64,000 bases of DNA, taken from UBA4459 sp963776205 (GTDB taxonomy: Bacteria > Bacteroidota > Bacteroidia > Bacteroidales > F082). This document shows positions 44,355-52,221 of this stretch, one piece after another. The stretch covers positions 248,001-312,000 of the forward strand of contig CAVZLR010000001.1 of NCBI GenBank assembly GCA_963776205.1, read 5' to 3'. The position numbers and the translations under genes were made by a program. The notes beneath the pieces are model-generated. The model was not told the DNA's origin. It made no database searches and saw only the letters and a program-made list of their open reading frames with translations. Each line of letters starts with the position of its first letter. The stretch's first letter is position 1.

Positions 44355-45278
44355 ATGAATACATTCCAATTAAGTGAATTCATAAAAAATGAAGCCAAAG
44401 GGATTGGTTTTTACGATTGCGGCATTTCAAAAGTCCAACAACTTGAAGAAGATGAAGCCAGGATGGAAGCCTGGTTGAGGAAAGGAATGCACGGTAGCAT
44501 GTTGTACCTTGAAAGGAACAAATCCAAACGCTATGATCCGGCCAAATTAGTTGAAGGTGCCAAATCGGTGATCACTGTTTTACAAAACTATTATCCAGAA
44601 AAAAAAATTGAAGACAAAGGGACCTTTCAAATATCAAAATATGCCTACGGGAAAGATTATCATTTTGTAATTAAAAACAAATTATCGCAATTATTAACAG
44701 CTATTAAAGAAAACGTCGACGATATAACTGCCAGGCTATTTGTTGACTCAGCACCAGTACTTGACAGAGCCTGGGCACGTGAAAGCGGACTTGGATTTAT
44801 AGGGAAAAATACCATGTTGATCAACAGAAAAGGTGGTTCGTTTTATTTTATCGGCCATATTATTTGTGATTTGGAACTTGCCTATGATAAAACTGATTAC
44901 AAAAACTATTGTGGCACATGTACAAAATGTATTGATGCCTGCCCAACTCAGGCCATTGAAGAATTTCAGGTAGATGCCCGTCACTGTATTTCCTACCAGA
45001 CGATTGAAAACCGAGGCGAAATCCCAAAAAAGCTTAAGAACAAATTTAACAACTGGATTTTTGGTTGTGATATTTGTCAGGATGTTTGCCCATGGAATAA
45101 ATTTGCTGAACCTCAATGTGAACCATTGTTTAATCCTTCTGATGCACTCATGAATATGAAAAGAATCGACTGGCATCAAATTGATAAGCCTGCGTTCAAA
45201 AAATTATTCAAGCAAAGCGCTGTGCAGCGTACAGGGTATAATGGATTAAAAAAGAATATCGAATTTATTTCGGAATAA
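44355..45278 (+). CDS. queG: Epoxyqueuosine reductase
   Basis: Last step of queuosine synthesis in tRNA, cobalamin-dependent. 307 residues with the DUF1730 region (MHGSMLYLERNKSKRYDPAK), cobalamin-binding domain (DSAPVLDRAWARESGLGFIG), two 4Fe-4S clusters (CGTCTKCIDACPTQAI; CDICQDVCPWN) and HCISYQTIENRGEIP. It is shorter than E. coli QueG, lacking the C-terminal HEAT repeats, as is common in Bacteroidota. Confidence 0.93.
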   Translation: MNTFQLSEFIKNEAKGIGFYDCGISKVQQLEEDEARMEAWLRKGMHGSMLYLERNKSKRYDPAKLVEGAKSVITVLQNYYPEKKIEDKGTFQISKYAYGKDYHFVIKNKLSQLLTAIKENVDDITARLFVDSAPVLDRAWARESGLGFIGKNTMLINRKGGSFYFIGHIICDLELAYDKTDYKNYCGTCTKCIDACPTQAIEEFQVDARHCISYQTIENRGEIPKKLKNKFNNWIFGCDICQDVCPWNKFAEPQCEPLFNPSDALMNMKRIDWHQIDKPAFKKLFKQSAVQRTGYNGLKKNIEFISE

Positions 45279-45381
45279 TATGAATAGCTATTCATGTAAT
45301 CTGGCATGCATACCCCTAATAAATATGACTTTCTATATATTCAATTATATTTGGTTTTTATTGATCATATAAATTAAAACT

Positions 45382-46848
45382 ATGAACTGGTTGTTTTTTT
45401 GGATCATTCTTTATCTGATCCTGATTGTTTTTCTCGCCTTGCGCCACTTACGCAGCTCCGACTTCGACCAATACCTGGTAAATAACCGAAATACAAAAAC
45501 ACTTCCCCTGGTTTTTACAGTTTTGGCGACTTTTGTGGGTGGTGGCACTTCAATTGGTTTAATGGCTTTAGGTTACGAATCAGGATTTGCAGCAGTTTCC
45601 ATTGGAGTTGCATATGTAATTGGTTTTGTGATCATGTCGTTTTATGCAGGGAAAATTAGGTCCTATGGTGCAAAAAATAATATTTACAGTTTTCCACATT
45701 ATTTAAATCATAAATACACTTCTATCAAAGAAAAAGGTTTTTCAAAGGTATTTTCAGCAACCGTAAGCGGCGTCAATATCTTCATTTTCTTTTTCATACT
45801 GGCAGCACAATTTGTTGCAATGGCCAGTCTTTTAAAATATTCATTTGAGATCGGATACACAACAGCAGTTATTATTTCTGCGCTAATTATTATTATTTAC
45901 ACAGCAATCGCAGGCCTTTCAGGTGTTATCCTCACCGATATGATCCAATTTATTGCCATTGTGATCATGATCGTACTCATATTTATCCCGGGAATTATTG
46001 ATGATACGGAATTCTTTAGCCGGATGCAGGAATTACCACGGGAAATGTTGAATGGTACCCAATTGGGCTGGGGTTTTTTAATTGGCACCATTTTATTCCT
46101 CTCCTGGTCAGTACTGGTCAGAATGGATATCTGGCAAAGGATTCTGGCTGCAAAAAGTGAAAAAGTAGCTCGTAAAGTAAGCATCTGGTCAGGAATTGGT
46201 ATGCTGCCATTTTATATCATTTTTCCAATGGTAGGTATGGCTATAAAATTGGTATTGGACAGGGAATTAGCGACCAATGAATCAGCTGATGTAGCCTATG
46301 AATTTATTTCGCGACATACGGTAGAAGTTTTTTTAATGGATATCAATTTCGGGCCTGTTCTGATGGGGTTTGCGATTGTAGGATTGCTATCTGCATTGAT
46401 GTCTTCAGGAGATAGTTTTTTAAATATTATTTCCATTTCAGCAGTTAAAGATTTTGTGGGATGGGGAAAGACAAAAGAAGAAGTAAGCAAAGAAAAAGCC
46501 CATCTGATGATACGCATTGCAACAATTGTTTTTGGAATTATCGCTTTGTTTACGGCACTTGTTTTCCCGTATATAGTTGATTTAATGGTAGTTGGCATTT
46601 CAACTATCACAATTTTTGCTCCAATAACACTATTTGCACTGATAAGTAAAAATGCATTCGCTTACCGAAAAGTAGCTTTGGCAAGCATTTTAACGGCCTT
46701 TATTATCAACCTTATCCTCTTCACCTATGGTACGTTGTATCCTGAACAATTCCAGGCAAAAACATCTTTTGTTCCTGCTTTTGTTATAGGTTCTTTAGTA
46801 ATGATCATTGGTGTACTTACCTCAAAACCTAAAAAACTTGGTTCATGA
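45382..46848 (+). CDS. Sodium:solute symporter family protein
   Basis: 488 residues with about 13 membrane segments of the SSS/LeuT fold. Characteristic regions are FVGGGTSIGLMALGYESGFA near TM2 and AIAGLSGVILTDMIQFIAIV around TM5-6 (G-G-x-x-A/S-V-x-x-T-D-x-x-Q). The substrate is not identifiable. Its last 4 nt (ATGA) overlap the start of tadA. Confidence 0.88.
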   Translation: MNWLFFWIILYLILIVFLALRHLRSSDFDQYLVNNRNTKTLPLVFTVLATFVGGGTSIGLMALGYESGFAAVSIGVAYVIGFVIMSFYAGKIRSYGAKNNIYSFPHYLNHKYTSIKEKGFSKVFSATVSGVNIFIFFFILAAQFVAMASLLKYSFEIGYTTAVIISALIIIIYTAIAGLSGVILTDMIQFIAIVIMIVLIFIPGIIDDTEFFSRMQELPREMLNGTQLGWGFLIGTILFLSWSVLVRMDIWQRILAAKSEKVARKVSIWSGIGMLPFYIIFPMVGMAIKLVLDRELATNESADVAYEFISRHTVEVFLMDINFGPVLMGFAIVGLLSALMSSGDSFLNIISISAVKDFVGWGKTKEEVSKEKAHLMIRIATIVFGIIALFTALVFPYIVDLMVVGISTITIFAPITLFALISKNAFAYRKVALASILTAFIINLILFTYGTLYPEQFQAKTSFVPAFVIGSLVMIIGVLTSKPKKLGS

Positions 46849-47294
46849 GTCTTAGCCTTTACACGGATGAATATTTCATGAAAGAAGCTTTGAAGGAAGC
46901 CCGGAAAGCAGTGGATAGAAGTGAAGTACCTGTGGGTGCCGTTGTTGTTTGTAATAACCAGATCATTGCACGTGCTCACAACAGCACCGAAACGCTTCGG
47001 GATGTAACAGCACACGCAGAAATGCTTGCCTTTACAGCCGCTGCTGATTATTTGGGAGGCAAATATCTGACCGACTGCACGCTATATGTAACCCTTGAAC
47101 CCTGTGTGATGTGTGCTGGGGCTTCGTACTGGACACAGATCAGTAAACTTGTATATGGTGCCAGTGATGAAAAACGCGGTTTTCAGATAATTGAACAAAA
47201 AATATTGCATCCAACTACCCTTGTACAGGGAGGTATTTTAGAAAAAGAATGCCGGAAAATCTTACAGGATTTCTTTGAAAAAAAGAGAAAATAG
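46845..47294 (+). CDS. tadA: Nucleoside deaminase (tRNA adenosine deaminase-like)
   Basis: 149 residues, cytidine deaminase fold. Zinc site HAEMLAF (His and catalytic Glu) plus TLEPCVMCAGASYWTQISKL (PCxxC). The PVGAVVVCNNQIIARAHNST start is typical of TadA, and the Asn of RAHNST is the one that contacts the anticodon in TadA. TadA converts A34 to I in tRNA-Arg. Guanine deaminase is less likely. It overlaps the symporter gene by 4 nt. Confidence 0.88.
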   Translation: MSLSLYTDEYFMKEALKEARKAVDRSEVPVGAVVVCNNQIIARAHNSTETLRDVTAHAEMLAFTAAADYLGGKYLTDCTLYVTLEPCVMCAGASYWTQISKLVYGASDEKRGFQIIEQKILHPTTLVQGGILEKECRKILQDFFEKKRK

Positions 47295-47397
47295 ACAGTC
47301 AATACTCATAATTTATTGTATTTCAATTTCATCTGAGATATAAACAATTGTTCATAAGTCCTGTTGATTTATTGTTAATTTATAGCACTATCAAAAA

Positions 47398-47430
47398 ATT
47401 GCTTCCTTAAAATATTTAGGTGTACATTTG
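47398..47430 (+). promoter_or_regulatory. Strong Bacteroidota promoter of the structured RNA
   Basis: TACATTTG (47423-47430) is an exact TAnnTTTG, and TTG at 47399-47401 lies 21 nt upstream, the expected spacing for the -33 element. It predicts a transcript start near 47437, with no start codon for a convincing gene after it. Confidence 0.6.
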
Positions 47431-47436
47431 TTTTAG

Positions 47437-47859
47437 CAAGTGAAGATAAAGGGCAGGTTTTAAATGACCGGGAAAGTGAAGAGGACATCGCAAGGTGAAA
47501 TCGGAGCAAACCCTAAGGAAAGAGAAGGAGGAGACGCAAGTCGAATCCGGACCAACCAGCCGCAAACTTGAAAAAGAAAGCGGGGCGCGGAAAGTGAAAA
47601 CGCAAGTAGCAACTTCTCCAAACTCACGAAGGATTCTCGCAAGAGAAACCCAAATGAGGAGCCACATTAAAGACCGGGTGGACGTGAAAGTGGAACCGCA
47701 AGAGAAAACCGAACGAAAACCTGAAGAAAGGCAAAACCTTACGGGGCAGCGCCAAGTAAACAGCCGAAATAACGCAGCTTGCCACGAGTTTCAACGCTAC
47801 GGCAATGAAGTAAGTGAACCGCGCAAAAATTCTCACGAATCGTTGCGCGGTTGTTTTTT
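47437..47859 (+). ncRNA. Structured non-coding RNA of about 420 nt, family not assigned
   Basis: A gap of 579 nt between tadA and dnaG. It has its own promoter, a clear terminator and about 50% GC against an AT-rich background. It is strongly purine-biased on the plus strand, with many GAAA, GTGAA and CGCAAG motifs. Hairpins closed by GCAA (GNRA) loops: CATC-GCAA-GGTG (47486-47497), GAC-GCAA-GTC (47533-47542), AC-GCAA-GT (47600-47607), TTCTC-GCAA-GAGAA (47634-47647) inside an outer CTCA/TGAG pair (47622-47625/47655-47658). A further GCAA occurs at 47698. The only long ORF (47495-47887) has a skewed K/R/E/Q composition and runs through the terminator. I do not see RNase P, tmRNA, SRP or 6S signatures, nor a group I/II intron core. 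An undescribed or lineage-specific RNA is likely. Confidence 0.62.
47817..47859 (+). terminator. Terminator of the structured RNA
   Basis: 10-bp stem AACCGCGCAA (47817-47826)/TTGCGCGGTT (47843-47852) with an inner ATTC/GAAT stem, followed by T6. It lies 15 nt before the dnaG stop codon on the opposite strand. Confidence 0.88.
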
Positions 47860-47873
47860 ATATAAACTATCAG

Positions 47874-49808
47874 TTAATATGCAATAACCCTGGTTAACTC
47901 AGAATGGATATGAGTACTCACCTTTTTCAAGGTATTATATTGATCTATCAATATATCTATTTCTTCCGGGTCAGCGGTTTTCATCAGGTCCAATATTTCT
48001 TTTAAATGTTTATCAGCATATTTGGCTTTTAATGATAGCCAGGTGGTAAGTACCAGAAAACTCAACTGGTCTTCTTCCTGCTTCACAAAAATCCGGTTCT
48101 TCTTCCAGTTATCGCTTAATTGATGTGGGGATGTCAACAAATTAATCGTTTCAGATGCAATTTTATTTTTTGAATGATTAGTAAAGTGAGATTCATTTAA
48201 ATCAGTATCTTTTTCTCTCGCTTCACCGAATTCTTTTAGAATTTCATTATAAATTTCCTTCGAGAATGAAATTTGCTCATCATGTAATTCATTTAAAATA
48301 AAATCATCTACCCTTATTTGAATTTCTTTTTCCAACTCTTCATTATAAACCGTAATTATCTCATTAGAATAAAGTAGAAGAAGTCGAACAAGTTGCTTTT
48401 CGTTTTCACTGATGTCCAGGGGATCTACCTTCATCTGCTCATCAAGCGATTGTATTGTTTCTACATCAGCTATTTGAACATCCTGGTTTTCTGCTTGTTT
48501 TTTAAAACGCTGCCGGAGCCTTTTATTCAACTCATTCATCAGCGCCTGTTCGGCCACATCCATAATGTTGCTGCACTCTTTGATGTAAACAGAACGGTTT
48601 ATACCGTCAGGGATATGTGAAATGGTCTGAATAATTTCTTTGATCAGGTCTGCTCTTTTCGTTGGATCGCCAACTGTTTCATCCAATAATAAATTGGTTT
48701 TGAAAACGATAAAATCCTTTGCCTGTTTGGTGATGAATTCCTCAATTTCGCTTGAACGGTGCTTTCTTACAAACGAATCGGGATCTTCACCATCAGGGAA
48801 CAACACTATTTTCACATTCATGCCCTGCTCAAGTATCAAGTCAATGCCCCTGAAAGAGGCTTTGATGCCGGCTGTATCTCCATCGAATAATATGGTAATG
48901 TTGGGTGTGAAGCGTTTAATCAGCCTGATCTGTTCTTCAGTCAGCGATGTACCAGATGAGGCGACTACATTTTCAATACCTGCCTGGTGCATCGAAATCA
49001 CATCTGTATATCCTTCCACCAGGTAACAATTGTTCTGTTTTACAATCTCTGTCCTGGCAAAATAAATACCATATAGCACACGACTCTTATTGTAAATATC
49101 TGACTCGGGTGAGTTAATGTATTTTGCAGTAGATTTTTCGGATGAAAGTATGCGCCCCCCAAAACCGATAACTTTTCCGGTCAGGTTATGAATCGGAAAA
49201 ATAACCCGCCCCCTGAACCTATCGATCAAGCGACTGTCCTTATCAATACTCAAGCCAACCTTTGTCAGCATCTCCTTCTTAAAACCATTTTCAAGAGCAT
49301 GATCGGTATAATTATGCCACTGGTCGATGGCATATCCCAGTTCAAATTTTTGCAGGGTTGATTCCCTGTAATCTCTTTCCTTCAGGTATGATAATGCCAC
49401 AGATTTGCCTTCTTCCGTATCCATCAAATTCTGCTGGAAATATTTTGAAACAAAACCATTGACAGCGAACATACTCTCACGCTCATCAATCTCCTGCTGC
49501 ATTTCTGGTGTAACTTCCTCCTCTTCAACTTCAATATTGTATTTTTTTGCGATAAATTTTAAGGCTTCAGGGTAGGAATAATGCTCATGCTCAATTATAA
49601 AGTTTACCGAGTTACCAGCTTTGCCACATCCGAAACACTTATAAATTCCTTTGGCCGGAGATACTGAAAATGATGGTGTTTTTTCATTGTGAAAAGGACA
49701 CAAACCTAAGTAATTCGATCCTCGCTTTTTGAGATTGACAAAATCGCCAATCACTTCCTCAATGCGGGCTGTATCGATTATGCGTTGTATGGTTTCCGGT
49801 TTGATCAT
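47874..49808 (-). CDS. dnaG: DNA primase
   Basis: 644 residues from ATG 49808 (MIKPETIQRIIDTARIEEVI); the frame stays open to 49976, but that extension of 56 residues crosses a terminator hairpin and lacks family similarity. Zinc-binding domain CPFHNEKTPSFSV ... IYKCFGCGKAGNSVNF; RNA polymerase core with TOPRIM motifs EGYTDVISMHQAGIENVVAS and ITILFDGDTAGIKAS. The C-terminal helicase-interaction region is less conserved. It makes RNA primers at the replication fork. Confidence 0.96.
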   Translation of the reverse strand: MIKPETIQRIIDTARIEEVIGDFVNLKKRGSNYLGLCPFHNEKTPSFSVSPAKGIYKCFGCGKAGNSVNFIIEHEHYSYPEALKFIAKKYNIEVEEEEVTPEMQQEIDERESMFAVNGFVSKYFQQNLMDTEEGKSVALSYLKERDYRESTLQKFELGYAIDQWHNYTDHALENGFKKEMLTKVGLSIDKDSRLIDRFRGRVIFPIHNLTGKVIGFGGRILSSEKSTAKYINSPESDIYNKSRVLYGIYFARTEIVKQNNCYLVEGYTDVISMHQAGIENVVASSGTSLTEEQIRLIKRFTPNITILFDGDTAGIKASFRGIDLILEQGMNVKIVLFPDGEDPDSFVRKHRSSEIEEFITKQAKDFIVFKTNLLLDETVGDPTKRADLIKEIIQTISHIPDGINRSVYIKECSNIMDVAEQALMNELNKRLRQRFKKQAENQDVQIADVETIQSLDEQMKVDPLDISENEKQLVRLLLLYSNEIITVYNEELEKEIQIRVDDFILNELHDEQISFSKEIYNEILKEFGEAREKDTDLNESHFTNHSKNKIASETINLLTSPHQLSDNWKKNRIFVKQEEDQLSFLVLTTWLSLKAKYADKHLKEILDLMKTADPEEIDILIDQYNTLKKVSTHIHSELTRVIAY

Positions 49809-49865
49809 TGTAAGAAATGAATACGCTAAATTAATACAATTATCTGGTGCTATTGCCTGATCGTA

Positions 49866-49895
49866 GAATAAAAAACGGCCCTCTTGGGGCCGTTT
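49866..49895 (-). terminator. Intrinsic terminator 60 nt upstream of dnaG
   Basis: On the minus strand AAACGGCCC/GGGCCGTTT (plus coordinates 49873-49881 and 49887-49895) with a 5-nt loop, followed on the minus strand by TTTTTTATT. It can end a short upstream transcript or attenuate dnaG. Confidence 0.75.
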
Positions 49896-49983
49896 AACCA
49901 AAAACCAACAATTATGAAATAAAGTAGAATTTTGCTCGGTTTGCTGGGAGCAAACCTTATGATGTTTTACTATCATTAAATTC
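49868..49983 (-). ncRNA. Candidate small RNA or dnaG leader
   Basis: A minus-strand -7 element TAATTTTG (CAAAATTA at 49990-49997 plus) predicts a start near 49983. The ~115-nt transcript contains hairpin GGTTTGC/GCAAACC around TCCCA, an AU-rich single-stranded part, and ends at the terminator at 49866. It could be a trans-acting small RNA or an attenuator leader for dnaG; the -33 element is weak. Confidence 0.4.
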
Positions 49984-50093
49984 TGAGATCAAAATTATAT
50001 CATATCTATCTAGATAAATGTTAAGCAAGTTTAACAAGTGTTAATAAATGTTAAAAGCTGTAAATCAATTATTTGAAGCCTTAAATTTGTTGC

Positions 50094-51545
50094 ATGAACA
50101 AATGGTCGACTACCCTGATTATTGCTTTGGTCACATTATCCACCATAGGGCTGATGGTGATACAGGTGTATTGGATCAGGGATGCTATAAAAGTGAAACA
50201 GGCTGTTTTCCTAAGAGACCTGGATCAGGCTATGACTGGTGCCATTTATGAGCTTGACAAATTAAGACTGGAAGACCGGCTAAGGAAACAGAGGCAGATT
50301 TATAAGCAAAACAATGGTGTTTACGAACTGTACGATTCGCTTAATAGCTTGTTGTCAAACGGAATAGCCAGCATTAATACTATTTCTGAGATTAATTATA
50401 TCCTCAATAAAACAAATAACATTGTTAAAAGAGCCGACTGGCAATTAAGCATTAAAGCAACGGAATCAGAACCGGGAAGTTTTTTGGTTTCAAATAAGGA
50501 TCTGATTGATTCGATCATCACTAATCAACTCAGAAGACACAATGTAAAAACAATGCATGAATTTGGGATATATAGTCCAGCTACCAATTCCATGCTGGTT
50601 CAGAGAACTGGTGCTTACCCTGATAAATTGTTAAAGGAAGCATATGTTTATGACCTTGCGCCCATATCTTCATTATTCGCACCACCCAATAAACTTTTAT
50701 TGTATTTTCCGTATGAAAAAGGATTTATAGCCAGGCAGATATGGAAATTACTGACAGTATCAATTTTTTTATTCCTGGTAATTATTTTCTCTTTTTCTTT
50801 CAGTATCCATGTAATTAACCGACAAAAAAAGCTCTCGGTCATGAAGAACGATTTTATCAATAACATGACCCATGAGTTTAAAACTCCCATATCAACTATC
50901 GCTCTTGCTTGTGAGGCTTTAAAAGATGAAGATCTGAAAAATATAGCAGATGTTTATAACAATTATATTGGCGTTATCAATGAAGAAAACGGACGATTAA
51001 AATCGATGGCTGAGCAAATTCTCCAAACTGCTGTTATCGATAAAGGGCAATTAAACCTCAAAAAAAGCATAACAGATGCGCATGATATAATTCTTAATGC
51101 TGTAAACAGTAAAAAAATAGCAGTTGAGAAAAAAGGTGGCTCTATTGAATTGCAATTAAAAGCCACCAACTCAAATGTAAAAGCTGATACTGTTCATCTG
51201 ACCAATGTGATAATTAATTTAATTGACAACGCTACAAAATATAATCTCAACAAACCGCATATCATTATAAACACGGTTACAAAAGATAAAGAACTGCTTA
51301 TTCGTATACAGGATAATGGCATTGGCATCAGCAAGACAAACCAGAAGAAAATATTTGAGAAATTATACAGGGTTCCAACGGGAAATGTTCATAATTTTAA
51401 AGGATTTGGATTAGGCCTCAGTTATGTTAAAGCCATTCTTGATCTTCACAAAGGAGGGATAAAAGTTGATTCTGAATTAGGAAATGGGTCAACATTTACC
51501 GTCAGTTTACCCCTTAAAACAAAAAGTCATGAAGAAAAAAACTAA
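50094..51545 (+). CDS. Sensor histidine kinase
   Basis: 483 residues. TM1 at about 7-29 and TM2 at about 225-246 frame a periplasmic sensor region of about 195 residues with no recognised domain. HisKA with H-box NMTHEFKTPISTIAL, then HATPase with NLIDNATKYN (N box), IQDNGIGISKTNQ (G1), and GFGLGLSYVKAILDLHKGG (G2). It overlaps the response regulator start by 17 nt, so the two form one unit. The signal is unknown. Confidence 0.94.
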   Translation: MNKWSTTLIIALVTLSTIGLMVIQVYWIRDAIKVKQAVFLRDLDQAMTGAIYELDKLRLEDRLRKQRQIYKQNNGVYELYDSLNSLLSNGIASINTISEINYILNKTNNIVKRADWQLSIKATESEPGSFLVSNKDLIDSIITNQLRRHNVKTMHEFGIYSPATNSMLVQRTGAYPDKLLKEAYVYDLAPISSLFAPPNKLLLYFPYEKGFIARQIWKLLTVSIFLFLVIIFSFSFSIHVINRQKKLSVMKNDFINNMTHEFKTPISTIALACEALKDEDLKNIADVYNNYIGVINEENGRLKSMAEQILQTAVIDKGQLNLKKSITDAHDIILNAVNSKKIAVEKKGGSIELQLKATNSNVKADTVHLTNVIINLIDNATKYNLNKPHIIINTVTKDKELLIRIQDNGIGISKTNQKKIFEKLYRVPTGNVHNFKGFGLGLSYVKAILDLHKGGIKVDSELGNGSTFTVSLPLKTKSHEEKN

Positions 51546-52221
51546 AATATTATTGGCCGAGGATGATAAAAACCTTGGAAGCGTTTTAAAAACCTATCTG
51601 GAAGTAAAAGGCTTTCAAACGATACTTTCTGTTGACGGAAAAGAAGCCCTCGAAAATTTCAAACGAAATGAATTTGATTTCTGCATCCTTGACATAATGA
51701 TGCCTGTAATGGATGGGTTTACCCTTGCTAAGGAAATCAGAAAATTGGATAAAAATATCCCCTTCTTATTTTTGACAGCCAAATCGATGCAGGAGGACAA
51801 GATACAAGGTTTTGAACTTGGCGCTGACGATTACCTGACTAAACCATTTAGTATGGAAGAGCTTCTAATGCGTATTAAGGCCATAATTCGCAGGGCAGAA
51901 GAAGGTAAAGATACTTCGGGTGAACGAAAATTCACTTTTGGAAAATACATGTTTGATTACAACAGACAGATGCTGATCATAGGGAAAAAGCAACAAAAGT
52001 TGACTTCGAAGGAAGCCGAATTGCTCAAGCTGCTTTGCGAAAATATGAACAATGTGCTGGACAGATCAGTTGCTTTGAATAAAATTTGGTACGACGATAG
52101 TTATTTCAACGCCCGCTCGATGGATGTGTATATAACCAAGCTTCGTAAGTATTTAAAAGAAGACCCGACCGTTGAACTAATAAACGTACATGGGGTTGGC
52201 TTTAAGCTTGTTTCGCCTTAA
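51529..52221 (+). CDS. OmpR/PhoB-type response regulator
   Basis: 230 residues from ATG 51529 (MKKKTKILLAEDDKNLG); an open extension to 51484 reads through the kinase gene. Receiver domain with acidic pocket LLAEDD, phospho-Asp in FCILDIMMPVMDGF, and K in ADDYLTKPF. C-terminal winged helix (LTSKEAELLKLLCENMNNVL; ARSMDVYITKLRKYL). It presumably regulates envelope genes. The stop shares bases with the stop of the convergent gene. Confidence 0.94.
   Translation: MKKKTKILLAEDDKNLGSVLKTYLEVKGFQTILSVDGKEALENFKRNEFDFCILDIMMPVMDGFTLAKEIRKLDKNIPFLFLTAKSMQEDKIQGFELGADDYLTKPFSMEELLMRIKAIIRRAEEGKDTSGERKFTFGKYMFDYNRQMLIIGKKQQKLTSKEAELLKLLCENMNNVLDRSVALNKIWYDDSYFNARSMDVYITKLRKYLKEDPTVELINVHGVGFKLVSP

Noticed and set aside
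47437..47859. RNase P RNA or tmRNA as identity of the structured RNA
   Set aside because: The GAGGAAAGTCC and ACAGAA cores of RNase P and the tRNA-like 3' end and tag frame of tmRNA are not visible.
47495..47887. 130-residue ORF (K/R/E/Q-rich) over the structured RNA
   Set aside because: Composition reflects purine-rich RNA, it has no homology-like motifs, runs through the terminator stem and overlaps the dnaG stop.
49809..49976. N-terminal extension of dnaG by 56 residues
   Set aside because: The extension crosses a terminator hairpin and lacks similarity to DnaG; ATG 49808 gives the usual start.
51484..51528. Extended response-regulator start
   Set aside because: These codons lie inside the kinase gene; ATG 51529 gives the canonical receiver start.
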